From the NCBI GenBank assembly GCA_023381945.1, contig JAMCQY010000364.1, positions 1 to 15,045 of the forward strand: a stretch of DNA of 15,045 nt, read 5' to 3'. The notes beneath the pieces were generated by a model, which saw nothing but the letters and a program-made list of their open reading frames with translations, did not search any database and was not told the DNA's origin. The position numbers and the translations under genes are program-made. This DNA is from Deltaproteobacteria bacterium (lineage in GTDB: Bacteria > Desulfobacterota > Desulfobaccia > Desulfobaccales > 0-14-0-80-60-11). Below are positions 5,955-13,990 of this stretch, piece by piece (the stretch's first letter is position 1; the number at the start of each line of letters is the position of its first letter).

Positions 5955-8369
5955 ATGACAGGTTCTTGCCGGCTAATCGTCAGGGTGGCGGCCATGGCCG
6001 TTTTGATTTTCAGTTATTGCTCCGGGTTGGCCCATCCCACCGACCCAGCCCCTCCCATGGAACTCTCCCTATACGCCGGCTCCAAGAGCTGCATCGAATG
6101 CCATGGCAAGTTTTACCAGCTTTGGTCCACCTCCAGGCACGGCTTGGCTATGCAGCCATACACCCCGGAGTTCGCCCGGGCCAATCTTTCCCCCCAGGCC
6201 AAAGACCTGGCCATCGGCAAGCATCGATACCATGCCGACATTGGCCCCTCGGCCGGTTTGGTCCTGGAAACCGGTCCCAAAGGCAAGAAGAAAAAATACC
6301 CCATTCTCCACGCCATGGGTGGCAAGAACGTCTATTATTTCCTGACCCCTTTGGAGCGGGGCCGCCTGCAGACCCTGCCGGTGGCTTATGATGTGCGCAG
6401 CAAACAGTGGTTTGATACCGCAGCCAGCGGAGTGCGCCACTTCGGCTCCGGGCCGCCCGAGGAGCCGGTCCACTGGAAGGAGTGGCCTTACACCTTCAAC
6501 ACCGCTTGCTTCAACTGCCACGTCAGCCAGCTCAGCACCAACTTTGACCTGAAAACCGACACCTACCGAACTACCTGGGCAGAAGCGGGCATCAATTGCG
6601 AAACCTGTCACGGCCCCTCCAAGGAACACAACGAAGTGATGCAAGCCGCGCCGAGGGGCCAGACCCCCCCGGATCTAAAGATCATCAGCGTCAAGAAGTT
6701 CACCTCTGAGCAGCACAACGCGGCCTGCGGCTCCTGCCATGCCAAAGGGTCCCCCCTGACCACGACTTTTCCCCCGGGGAACCGGTTTTTTGACCACTTC
6801 GACCTGGCAACTCTGGAGAACCCGGACTACTACCCTGACGGACGGGACCTGGGGGAGAACTATACTTATACCACCTGGCTCATGAGTCCCTGCGTCAAAT
6901 CCGGAAAATTGCATTGCCTCAAGTGCCACACTTCCAGCGGCCGCTACCGCTTTAAAGACGAAGCCAAAGCCAACGAGGCCTGCCTTCCCTGCCACGCCGA
7001 ACGGGTGGCCAAGGCCGCGGAGCACATCCATCACCCGGCCGATAAGCCGGGGACGCCCACCAGGTGCGTCACCTGCCATATGCCCATGACTGCGTTTGCC
7101 CGCATGAACCGGAGCGACCACTCCATGCTGCCGCCGGCGCCGGCCGCGACCATGGCTTTCGGCTCGCCCAACGCCTGCAATCTTTGCCATAAGGATAAAA
7201 ACGCAGCTTGGGCCGACCAGAACGTGCGGCAGTGGCGGACCCGGGACTACCAGTCCCCGCTTCTTCTGCGGGCCGGTCTCATTGAGGCAGCCCGGAAGCG
7301 CGACTGGCAAAAACTCCCGGAAATGCTGGCCTATATCACCAGTCAGGAGCGGGATGAGGTCTTCGCCGCTTCCCTTATCCGCCTGACCATGGCCGCTACG
7401 GATGAGCAGGTTCGCCTTACTTTGCTCAAGTCAATCCAGGACCCCTCGCCCCTGGTGCGGGCTGCGGCGGCTGAAGCTCTCTCGGTCCGGCCAGGCAAAG
7501 ATAGCTTCCAGGCACTGGCAACGGCGGCTGGAGATGACTACCGTTTGGTGCGGATCAGGGCTGCGGCTTCCCTATCCCGTTATCCTGCAGGGTGGCTTCA
7601 GGATGAGGACCAGGTTAAGGTGAAGCAGGCCACCGGCGAGTACCTGGCTTCTCTTACGGCCCGCCCGGATCAGTGGTCCTCCCATTACAACCTGGGCAAC
7701 TATTACCTTAACCGGGGCGACGCCAGACAAGCCCTGGCTTCTTACGACACCGCTCTCAGGCTCGAGCCCCGGGCGGCCATGGTAATGGTCAACGCCGCCA
7801 TGGCTTACGCCCAACTGGGCGACAACAGCGAGGCTGAAAAGTCCCTCGCAAAATCCATCAAAATTGCCCCGGATAATCCCGCGGCCCACTTCAATCTGGG
7901 GCTGCTCAAGGCCGAGCAGAACCGGAGCAAAGAGGCAGAGCGTGAGCTTAAGGAAGCCTTCCGGCTCGATCCCAAGATGGCCCCGGCGGCTTATAACCTC
8001 TGCATCCTCACCATTAAAGACCGGCCTTCGGAGGGTTTATCCTGGTGCCGGAAAGCCGCGGCACTGAATCCCCAGGAGCCCAAATACGCCTTTACCCTGG
8101 CCTTTTACCAAAGGGAGCAGGGGGACCTTAAAAATGCCGCGGCAACTTTGCAGGATATTCTGATGCAGCAGCCCGGTTTCACTGACGGTTTCCTGTTGCT
8201 ATCTGAGATTTATGTTGAACGGGGGGACCACTCTCAGGCCGAAACGCTGCTCAGGCAGGCGCTCCAGATGGAAAACCTTGCGCCTCGGGACCGGGCCAGG
8301 GTTACCGCGGCGCTACAGAAATTGGACCAGGCAGGACCCCAAAAGGAAGACAAGCCCGGCAATCGCTGA
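5955..8369 (+). CDS. Octaheme c-type cytochrome with HEAT-like and TPR repeats
   Basis: This 804-residue exported protein probably transfers electrons in the periplasm or at the outer membrane. A signal peptide spans about 1-26 (ending GLAHP). Eight CXXCH haem sites are visible at residues 46 (CIECH), 185 (CFNCH), 215 (CETCH), 258 (CGSCH), 321 (CLKCH), 343 (CLPCH), 371 (CVTCH) and 408 (CNLCH). The arrangement resembles the cytochrome c554/doubled-CXXCH family. Residues about 465-548 form HEAT-like helices (for example DPSPLVRAAAAEALS and DYRLVRIRAAASLSRYP). About 575-790 are five to six TPR units (for example NLGNYYLNRGDARQALASYD and NLGLLKAEQNRSKEAERELK), likely a docking surface. The ribosome site before ATG 5955 is weak (GGGGTTGG); Met at 5994 is a less likely start because it would truncate the signal. 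It closes the first cassette. The electron partner is unknown. Confidence 0.9.
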   Translation: MTGSCRLIVRVAAMAVLIFSYCSGLAHPTDPAPPMELSLYAGSKSCIECHGKFYQLWSTSRHGLAMQPYTPEFARANLSPQAKDLAIGKHRYHADIGPSAGLVLETGPKGKKKKYPILHAMGGKNVYYFLTPLERGRLQTLPVAYDVRSKQWFDTAASGVRHFGSGPPEEPVHWKEWPYTFNTACFNCHVSQLSTNFDLKTDTYRTTWAEAGINCETCHGPSKEHNEVMQAAPRGQTPPDLKIISVKKFTSEQHNAACGSCHAKGSPLTTTFPPGNRFFDHFDLATLENPDYYPDGRDLGENYTYTTWLMSPCVKSGKLHCLKCHTSSGRYRFKDEAKANEACLPCHAERVAKAAEHIHHPADKPGTPTRCVTCHMPMTAFARMNRSDHSMLPPAPAATMAFGSPNACNLCHKDKNAAWADQNVRQWRTRDYQSPLLLRAGLIEAARKRDWQKLPEMLAYITSQERDEVFAASLIRLTMAATDEQVRLTLLKSIQDPSPLVRAAAAEALSVRPGKDSFQALATAAGDDYRLVRIRAAASLSRYPAGWLQDEDQVKVKQATGEYLASLTARPDQWSSHYNLGNYYLNRGDARQALASYDTALRLEPRAAMVMVNAAMAYAQLGDNSEAEKSLAKSIKIAPDNPAAHFNLGLLKAEQNRSKEAERELKEAFRLDPKMAPAAYNLCILTIKDRPSEGLSWCRKAAALNPQEPKYAFTLAFYQREQGDLKNAAATLQDILMQQPGFTDGFLLLSEIYVERGDHSQAETLLRQALQMENLAPRDRARVTAALQKLDQAGPQKEDKPGNR

Positions 8370-8502
8370 GGACGGTTTGGCATCGGATAGGAGGCTTCAA
8401 CGCTCGATGGCCGGCCCCGCCTTCATACTCGTTCTATAACGCCTGCGCAGTGCCCATCATTATCCCAAGGTTCTCCCCGGGTATCGCTTTTAATCCTGCA
8501 AA

Positions 8503-8526
8503 GATAATTCCTTGGAAATAATTATC
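8503..8526. promoter_or_regulatory. Inverted repeat GATAATT-N10-AATTATC, candidate operator
   Basis: Perfect 7-bp arms flank a 10-bp spacer. The outer GATAAT...ATTATC arms recall a Fur-type box, but total length is 24 rather than 19 bp, so the regulator is open. It lies about 150 bp before the second sulfatase start. Confidence 0.4.
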
Positions 8527-8541
8527 GGCACTTGAAAACAT

Positions 8542-8557
8542 TTTAAGTGTTCTTAAA
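8542..8557. promoter_or_regulatory. Inverted repeat TTTAAG-TGTT-CTTAAA, candidate operator
   Basis: Perfect 6-bp arms with a 4-bp centre lie in the AT-rich promoter region, 16 bp after the first dyad. It could be a repressor site or a chance AT palindrome. Confidence 0.35.
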
Positions 8558-8678
8558 GTTTAAATTATTCCTCTTAACAAGGGTTCGAAGTTACTCACAG
8601 AGCCATACCCTTCATCAATCCTTTCCTGTCGGGGCTCTGACGCTGAAGCTAACCGCCATTCTTTAAAAGGAGGGAAGG

Positions 8679-11315
8679 ATGCGACGACCTTCTAAAACTC
8701 TCTGCATATGGCTTATGGCGATTCTGGCCGTGCCGCTGGCCATGGCCCCGGCCCTGGCCCAGCAGGCCGCTCCACCTAACCAGCCCACACCGGCAGTGGA
8801 AGGCCCAGGCAGGGTACCCCAGGAACTCACCGAGCCCAAGGGCGTACCGCAAAGTGACCGGTGGGCCAGCTCGGTTAGCCCACAGGTCACCGGTGTGCCG
8901 GGTTCCCCCAGTGCTACCACGACCATCAGCGGGCAGCAATTGCCGCCGCCGCCACCCAAGTTCGGCGGCAAGATCGAACGCACCACCAAGGGTTCCAAGC
9001 CCTGGTGGCCGCCCCGGGTGGTGCCGCCCAAGGGGGCACCCAACATCTTGCTCATCATGACCGACGACTGCGGTTTCGGCGCGCCTAGCACCTTCGGCGG
9101 CGTCATCCCCACCCCGGCCCTGGACCGGGTCGCCAAGATGGGCCTACGCTACACCAACTTCCATTCCACCTCCCTGTGCTCGCCCACCCGGGCGGCCCTG
9201 ATCACCGGGCGCAACCACCATTCGACGGGCTACGGCGTGATCGCCGAGCAGGCCACGGGCTATCCGGGCTACGACAGCATCATCACCAGGGACAAGGCCA
9301 CCATCGGCAAGGTCCTGAAGGACAACGGCTACCGCACCTCGTGGTTCGGCAAGAACCACAACACGCCGTCCTTCCAGGCGACCCCCACCGGACCTTTCGA
9401 TCAGTGGCCCGTCGGCATGGGTTTCGAGTACTTCTACGGCTTCATGGGCGGCGACACCAACCAGTGGCAGCCCGCCAATCTGGCCCGCAACACCACTTAC
9501 ATCTATCCATTCCTGGACAACCCCAAGTACAACCTCATCACCGCCATGGCGGACGAAGCCATCGCTTACATGAATCAGGTCAATACGCTGACGCCGGATC
9601 AGCCGTTTTTCGTCTATTACGTGCCGGGCGCCACGCATGCGCCGCATCACCCGACGCCGGAATGGATCAAAAAAGCTACCGATTTGCATCTCTTTGACCA
9701 GGGCTGGAACAAGCTGCGGGAGCAAATCTTCGAGAACCAGAAGAAACTTGGGGTGATCCCGGCCAACGCCAAGCTGACCCCGTGGCCCAAGGACCTACTG
9801 AAGGAATGGGACCAGCTTACGGCTGACGAGAAGAAGATGTTCATCCGCCAGGTGGACGTCTACGCCGCGTATCTCATGTACACCGACCACGAAATCGGCC
9901 GGGTCATCCAGGCGGTGGAGGACATGGGCAAGTTGGATAACACCCTGATCATCTACATCAGCGGCGACAACGGCTCCAGCGCCGAGGGCACTCTGGTGGG
10001 CACGCCCAACGAGGTCGCCATGTTCAACGGCGTCGAAGTGCCGGTTGATGTTCAGCTAAAGGATTTCTACGACGTCTGGGGCTCCGACAAGACTTACAAC
10101 CACATGGCGGTGGGCTGGACCTGGGCCTTCGACACACCATTTTCCTGGACCAAGCAGATCGCCTCCCACTTCGGCGGCATCAAGCAGGGCATGTGCATCG
10201 CCTGGCCCAAGGTAATTAAAGATGTCGGCGGCATCCGCCACCAGTTCCACCACGTCATCGACATCGTGCCTACGATTCTTGAGGCGACCAAGATCAAGGC
10301 GCCGAAGATTGTCGACGGCATCAAGCAGGCGCCCATCGAAGGCGCCAGCCTGATGTACACCTTTGACAAATCGAACGCCAACGCCCCCTCACGGCACAAG
10401 ACTCAGTACTTCGAGATGTTCGGCGACCACGCCATTTACCACGACGGCTGGATCGCCAGCACTCGGGTGATGCGGCCGCCGTGGGAAGTCGCGGGCGGAG
10501 TCGGCGCGGACCCCGCCAAATACCCCTGGGAACTCTACAACCTCAAGAATGACTGGACCCAGTCGGAGGATCTCGCCGCCAAGAATCCGGCGAAGGTGAA
10601 GGAACTGGAGGCGATTTTCTGGCGGGAGGCGAAGAAATACCAGGTGGAGCCACTTGACGCTACTGTGGTGACCCGCCTCATCACGCCGCGGCCCAGCATC
10701 ACCGCCGGCCGCAACGTCTTCACCTGGACCGGGCCGCTCACCGGGACGCCCAACGGCGACGCGCCCAGCGTTCTCAACGCCTCATATAATTTCAAGGCCG
10801 AAGTGGAGATCCCGGAGGGCGGCGCCGAGGGCATGCTCATCACCCAGGGCGGCCGCTTCGGCGGCTACGGCTTTTACGTGCTCAAGGGCAAGCCGGTCTT
10901 CCTCTGGAACCTGGTAGACCTGAAGCGTATCCGCTGGGAAGGCCCCGAGGCGATCTCGCCCGGCAAACACACCCTGGAGTTTGACTTCAAGTACGATGGC
11001 CTGGGCATGGGCACCCTGGCCTTTAATAACATTAGCGGCATCGGCCGTTCAGGCACCGGCGTCCTCAAAGTGGACGGCAAGGACGTGGCCACCCAGAAGA
11101 TGGAGCGCACGATACCATTCATTCTGCAATGGGACGAGAACCTGGACGTCGGCTCCGACACCGGCACCCCGGTGGACGACAAAGACTACCAGGTGCCGTT
11201 CAAATTCACTGGCAAGATTAACAAGATCACCTTGACGATCGACCGGCCGAAACTTTCGCCCGAGGATATCAAGAAACTCGAAGCGGCGCAGCGGAACAAC
11301 CGCGCCTCGGAGTAA
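8679..11315 (+). CDS. Large secreted arylsulfatase with C-terminal beta-sandwich extension
   Basis: This 878-residue periplasmic sulfatase hydrolyses sulfate esters. The signal peptide is about 1-27 (ending APALA, before QQ), then a Pro-rich linker to about 110. The catalytic domain shows D129-D130 in IMTDDCGFGAP, the canonical formylglycine motif SLCSPTRAALITGR with Cys167, SWFGKNHNTP, and SGDNGSSAEGT. Residues about 700-860 look like a beta-sandwich (FKAEVEIPEGGAEGMLITQGG, GYGFYVLKGKPVF, HTLEFDFKYDG), the usual tail of the long AtsA-type arylsulfatases, possibly for carbohydrate binding or stability. ATG 8679 follows AAAAGGAGG with close spacing. It differs strongly from the protein at 1433 (motif, length, tail), so they are not a recent duplication, yet their leaders match. 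The active-site Cys needs a maturing enzyme not seen here. Confidence 0.94.
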   Translation: MRRPSKTLCIWLMAILAVPLAMAPALAQQAAPPNQPTPAVEGPGRVPQELTEPKGVPQSDRWASSVSPQVTGVPGSPSATTTISGQQLPPPPPKFGGKIERTTKGSKPWWPPRVVPPKGAPNILLIMTDDCGFGAPSTFGGVIPTPALDRVAKMGLRYTNFHSTSLCSPTRAALITGRNHHSTGYGVIAEQATGYPGYDSIITRDKATIGKVLKDNGYRTSWFGKNHNTPSFQATPTGPFDQWPVGMGFEYFYGFMGGDTNQWQPANLARNTTYIYPFLDNPKYNLITAMADEAIAYMNQVNTLTPDQPFFVYYVPGATHAPHHPTPEWIKKATDLHLFDQGWNKLREQIFENQKKLGVIPANAKLTPWPKDLLKEWDQLTADEKKMFIRQVDVYAAYLMYTDHEIGRVIQAVEDMGKLDNTLIIYISGDNGSSAEGTLVGTPNEVAMFNGVEVPVDVQLKDFYDVWGSDKTYNHMAVGWTWAFDTPFSWTKQIASHFGGIKQGMCIAWPKVIKDVGGIRHQFHHVIDIVPTILEATKIKAPKIVDGIKQAPIEGASLMYTFDKSNANAPSRHKTQYFEMFGDHAIYHDGWIASTRVMRPPWEVAGGVGADPAKYPWELYNLKNDWTQSEDLAAKNPAKVKELEAIFWREAKKYQVEPLDATVVTRLITPRPSITAGRNVFTWTGPLTGTPNGDAPSVLNASYNFKAEVEIPEGGAEGMLITQGGRFGGYGFYVLKGKPVFLWNLVDLKRIRWEGPEAISPGKHTLEFDFKYDGLGMGTLAFNNISGIGRSGTGVLKVDGKDVATQKMERTIPFILQWDENLDVGSDTGTPVDDKDYQVPFKFTGKINKITLTIDRPKLSPEDIKKLEAAQRNNRASE

Positions 11316-11362
11316 CCGGAAGGAATGGCAAATAGTCTGATGATCAGGTGGGCTTAACAAGT

Positions 11363-11384
11363 GGGCCCCCCGGACAGGGTGCCC
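11363..11384 (+). terminator. GC-rich hairpin upstream of the glycine-heptad protein gene
   Basis: Arms GGGCCCCC and GGGTGCCC pair over 8 positions with one mismatch, loop CGGACA. As at 3239-3261, it lies between an arylsulfatase and the next secreted-protein gene, and no T-run follows directly. Attenuation or mRNA processing is as likely as termination. Confidence 0.45.
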
Positions 11385-11414
11385 CCAATTTACTACCCAA
11401 AGGAGAAGGAGCGT

Positions 11415-11978
11415 ATGAAAAGAAACGGTGTTGTCGGCAAGATGGTCATCCTCGGTATCCTCGGGGCCTTTGCGGCCCTGGCCCTGGCCACTCCGGCCCT
11501 GGCCCAGAAAGCCCAGGAGCTTAAAGACGCCCACAAGATGATGTCGGATGGGTGGAAGATGTACAACGACGGCCAGCGTGATGTCATCAAAGGCAAGGAA
11601 ATGAACGACCTGGTGGCCGTGCAAATGGGTTTTCAGGATAAGATGGTCCAGGGCGACAAGATCATCCAGGATGGCCGGAATACCCAAACCCAGGCGGCCA
11701 CCTTATTTGCCAAGGGTGACAAAACCTTCTCGGAAAATATGTCGACCCCAAGCGTGGCCAAACAAGGCCTGAAGGAAATGAGCGACGCCTTCAAAATGGC
11801 CAATGACGGCGGGAAGATGATCGGAGAAGGGATGAGAATGAACAACAAGGTGGCCGAAGGCGCCGGCGCGATTGAAAAGTTCGCCCAGGGCAACCAGGTT
11901 ATTGAAACCGGTATGAAGACCATGGCCCAAGGAGCCCAGTTGTTCCTGAAAGGCGAGAATATGGTTTTGAAGAAATAG
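11415..11978 (+). CDS. Small secreted helical protein with Gly-x6-Gly heptads
   Basis: This 187-residue protein has a signal peptide (1-30, ending TPALA before Q) that is nearly the same as that of the phosphatase at 3289: both have GAFAALAL and PALAQ. The mature part is Lys, Met, Gln and Gly rich with no Cys and looks all-helical. Glycines recur seven residues apart at 46/53, 80/87, 132/139 and in a run at 159, 166, 173 and 180, each framed by hydrophobic residues (for example QGDKIIQDG, QGNQVIETG, QGAQLFLKG). I do not recognise a family. ATG 11415 is preceded by AAAGGAGAAGGAG; an upstream frame from 11361 runs through the hairpin and is rejected. It lies between arylsulfatase and outer-membrane barrel genes, so a periplasmic adaptor, chaperone or scaffold role is possible but unproven. 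Confidence 0.8.
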   Translation: MKRNGVVGKMVILGILGAFAALALATPALAQKAQELKDAHKMMSDGWKMYNDGQRDVIKGKEMNDLVAVQMGFQDKMVQGDKIIQDGRNTQTQAATLFAKGDKTFSENMSTPSVAKQGLKEMSDAFKMANDGGKMIGEGMRMNNKVAEGAGAIEKFAQGNQVIETGMKTMAQGAQLFLKGENMVLKK

Positions 11979-11988
11979 CAACGGGAAA

Positions 11989-12015
11989 GGCTCGGCTGGT
12001 TTTGCCGGCCGGGCC
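11989..12015 (+). terminator. Strong 11-bp hairpin after the glycine-heptad gene
   Basis: Arms GGCTCGGCTGG and CCGGCCGGGCC pair over 11 positions in RNA (two G-U pairs) around the loop TTTTG, 11 bases after the stop codon. No T-run follows, so it is either a weak terminator or an mRNA-stabilising structure inside the operon. Confidence 0.5.
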
Positions 12016-12078
12016 TATCCGGGTGGGGGAACATAGCAACTTCCGGACGAAATATAGTCTCGACGCGAGGGGAAAACT

Positions 12079-13020
12079 ATGCAGAATTTGAAAAAAGCTC
12101 TTATAGTCATTACTTTACTGCTCATGTTGCCCTGTAGCGCGGGATATGCCGCCGGGGAGGCCGGGAAGCCGCCGGAGGAGGCCGTTCAGGCCAAAGAAGA
12201 TGAGCCGGTCCCGGTGCAAAAAGAAGAATGGCAGTTCTTTGTGGCCCCCTACTTATGGATCCCAGGGGCCAGCATCAATACCACTTTCTCAGGCCATACC
12301 TCCTCGATTAGCGAGGGCTGGTATGATATTGTGCCCCACCTGTTTAGCAACGCGCTCGGCGCCATGGGTCGCTTCGAGGCCTGGAAGGGCAGATGGGGGA
12401 TTTATGTGGATAGCTATTATCTCTATATCGGCGACAGCGTCAGCGATAGCGCCGGGAAAACCATTTTTTTGGGTCCGCGGGGGCGTATCCCGGCCAGCCT
12501 ACTGCTCAACGGTGACCTCAAGTTTATCAGCCGGGCTGCCAGTGTGGATTTCGGGCCGCGCTACCTGGTGGGAACCATGCCCTTAAGCGGGGACAAGCCC
12601 TTGCCGCTATTGTCCTTCGAGGTGCTGGGCGGAGGGCGCTATAATTTTTACAACCAATATTTGAAGCTGGGTTTGAGCGCTACCCTGAGCGGCCCCTTGG
12701 GAAATCTAAGCATTACCAGAGGCGGATCTTTCGTTAACAAGATCGAAAGATCCTTCCTCGAGCCTTTCCTGGGGATGCGCCTCGGCTTGTATCTCAACCC
12801 CAAGGTGGTTGCCCTCCTGCGGTTCACCGTCGGAGGCTTTGGCTTTGCCGAGGACAATAACTTTGATATGGATATGGAACTCGACGTCGGTTATAAGGTC
12901 CATAAGAATATATACGCCTATGCCGGCTGGCGCGCCCGCTATGTGAGTTTTTCCACGGATGGCCTCTCCTTAAATGTCTGGTTCAATGGCCCTGTCTTGG
13001 GAGCGGTATTTGCTTTTTAA
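12079..13020 (+). CDS. Outer-membrane beta-barrel protein, unknown substrate
   Basis: This 313-residue protein has a signal peptide of about 24-25 residues (ending SAGYAA), a short acidic linker (EEAVQAKEDEPVPVQKE) and then a long run of alternating polar/hydrophobic strands rich in aromatic and Gly residues: EWQFFVAPYLWIPG, WGIYVDSYYLYIG, RYNFYNQYLKLGLSATLSG, MRLGLYLNPKVVALLRFTVGG, NIYAYAGWRARYVSF. It ends in Phe (VLGAVFAF), the usual signal for assembly by the BAM complex. The ribosome site is GAGGGG before ATG 12079. It occupies the same cassette position as the broken barrel at 4411 but is not obviously related to it. A porin-like role letting sulfated compounds in or products out is inference from context. 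Confidence 0.8.
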   Translation: MQNLKKALIVITLLLMLPCSAGYAAGEAGKPPEEAVQAKEDEPVPVQKEEWQFFVAPYLWIPGASINTTFSGHTSSISEGWYDIVPHLFSNALGAMGRFEAWKGRWGIYVDSYYLYIGDSVSDSAGKTIFLGPRGRIPASLLLNGDLKFISRAASVDFGPRYLVGTMPLSGDKPLPLLSFEVLGGGRYNFYNQYLKLGLSATLSGPLGNLSITRGGSFVNKIERSFLEPFLGMRLGLYLNPKVVALLRFTVGGFGFAEDNNFDMDMELDVGYKVHKNIYAYAGWRARYVSFSTDGLSLNVWFNGPVLGAVFAF

Positions 13021-13069
13021 GTGATCGGGGTCTGCCCGTTGTTGAATGATCTCCGGGTGCTTAACTTAA
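13021..13069. other. Probable recombination junction between barrel gene and integrase remnant
   Basis: Coding sequence of the barrel ends at 13020, and integrase-like sequence starts at 13070 in the middle of its core-binding domain. The 49 bases between show no gene or repeat that I can identify. A deletion or insertion endpoint most likely lies here. Confidence 0.4.
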
Positions 13070-13809
13070 GCCAAACTACTGCTCAAGGCCACCTTCAACC
13101 TGGCAGCCAAGGATGGCCTACTGACCCGTAATCCCTGCCTGGGAATTAGCAAGTTTCCAAACCAGAAGGCCGTAAAGTATGTCCCGCCGCGGGAGCACAT
13201 CGCCCAGGTGCTTCTCCTGGCGAAACCGTTGGACCGGGCCTATCTTACAACCATCTGGCTCACTGGGGCCAGGGTCAGGGAAATCAATCACCTCACTTGG
13301 GAAGATGTCTTCTTTGGCAAGGGGCTCGTTTGCCTTTGGACCCGGAAGAAGAAGGGAGGGGACCGCACCCCGCGACTGATCAAAATGATCCCTGAAGTGG
13401 AAAGAGCCCTACGTTATGCCTGGGACCATAAGGTGAAGGAGTCCCCCTGGGTATTTACTAATGAGGACATGCTGAAAAAGTATCCGGGGGAACCTGGAAA
13501 GTGGGCATATGATTACCGAGACAAGTTTTTAGGGACCTTGTGCAGGCGCGCCGGGGTTCCGGAATTCACCTACCATTGCCTCCGCCATCATACCGCTTCC
13601 ACCCTGGGCGAACGGGGCGCCTCCCTGCCCTCCATCCAGAAAATCCTGGGTCATGAGCGGGCCACAACCACCGATACCTACCTGCGGTCACTGGGGATTT
13701 CCGCCGAGGCAGCCATGGGCCTTTTGGAGGAAAGTACGACTGAAGGTACGACTGACAGAAACTTAGTTAAAACTTCTAATTTAGAATCTACTAATTTTCT
13801 TATCAAATC

Positions 13810-13840
13810 TGGCGCGCCTGGCAGGATTCGAACCTGCGAC
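13810..13840. other. Putative att core in 3' end of tRNA-Arg
   Basis: The tRNA 3' half (T arm, acceptor, CCA) directly abuts the integrase remnant. By analogy with tRNA-targeted islands, the crossover core should be a segment of this region, repeated at the far end of the island. No second copy is visible in this window, so the far end would lie left of base 1 or has been lost. Confidence 0.45.
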
Positions 13841-13886
13841 CCACGGATTAGAAGTCCGTTGCTCTATCCAACTGAGCTACAGGCGC
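13810..13886 (-). tRNA. tRNA-Arg (anticodon UCU)
   Basis: All arms can be drawn on the minus strand: acceptor GCGCCTG/CAGGCGC, D stem GCTC/GAGC, anticodon stem ACGGA/TCCGT with loop CTTCTAA (anticodon TCT), a 5-nt variable region, T stem GCAGG/CCTGC with loop TTCGAAT, discriminator G and an encoded CCA. Total 77 nt. It decodes AGA. Its 3' end faces the integrase, so it is the likely attachment site of the island on the left. Confidence 0.96.
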
Positions 13887-13990
13887 TCTGGTTTTGCGGA
13901 CATGCCTTAAATCAGGTACCCATATTAGTGTCTAATGCCACCAATATGAAAACCAAAATTCAGCTGGTTTGTTCTGCTACCAGGGATTGA

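Larger units (their letters stand above)
8370..8678. promoter_or_regulatory. AT-rich intergenic region with dyads, presumed promoter of second sulfatase operon
   Basis: These 309 bases hold no credible gene. The central part (about 8490-8580) is much richer in A and T than its surroundings. It contains two symmetric elements (8503-8526 and 8542-8557) and a possible leader hairpin with arms CAGAGCC (8598-8604) and GGCTCTG (8633-8639). I could not pick a well-spaced -35/-10 pair with confidence. Region 8649-8678 resembles the leader of the first sulfatase. Confidence 0.5.
13070..13990 (+). pseudogene. 5'-truncated tyrosine recombinase (integrase)
   Basis: The catalytic domain of a tyrosine integrase is intact, but the N-terminal arm-binding domain and most of the core-binding domain are missing. 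Integrase-like sequence begins at 13070 with LLLKATFNLAAKDGLLTRNP, the end of a core-binding domain, directly after a stop codon. The first possible start is GTG 13208 (260 residues), without a good ribosome site. Counting from there, catalytic residues are R22 (TGARVREI), H123 and R126 (HCLRH), H149 (LGHE) and Y158 (TDTY). The frame runs on through the antisense of tRNA-Arg (GAPGRIRTCDPRIRSP) to 13990; that tail is read-through of the attachment site, not integrase. It points toward the tRNA 3' end, the usual layout of a tRNA-targeted genomic island. Probably inactive. Confidence 0.75.

Noticed and set aside
8409..8416. GGCCGGCC palindrome after the cytochrome gene
   Set aside because: It is an 8-bp self-complementary block with no loop and no T-run, so it is not a terminator, and chance is likely at this GC content.
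11361..11414. Upstream GTG extension of the glycine-heptad protein
   Set aside because: It runs through the hairpin, lacks a ribosome site and would place a Pro-rich stretch ahead of a normal signal peptide. ATG 11415 has a strong site.
13805..13990. C-terminal tail of the integrase frame (GAPGRIRTCDPRIRSP onward)
   Set aside because: It is the antisense translation of tRNA-Arg, a well-known artefact when a frame runs into a tRNA gene.
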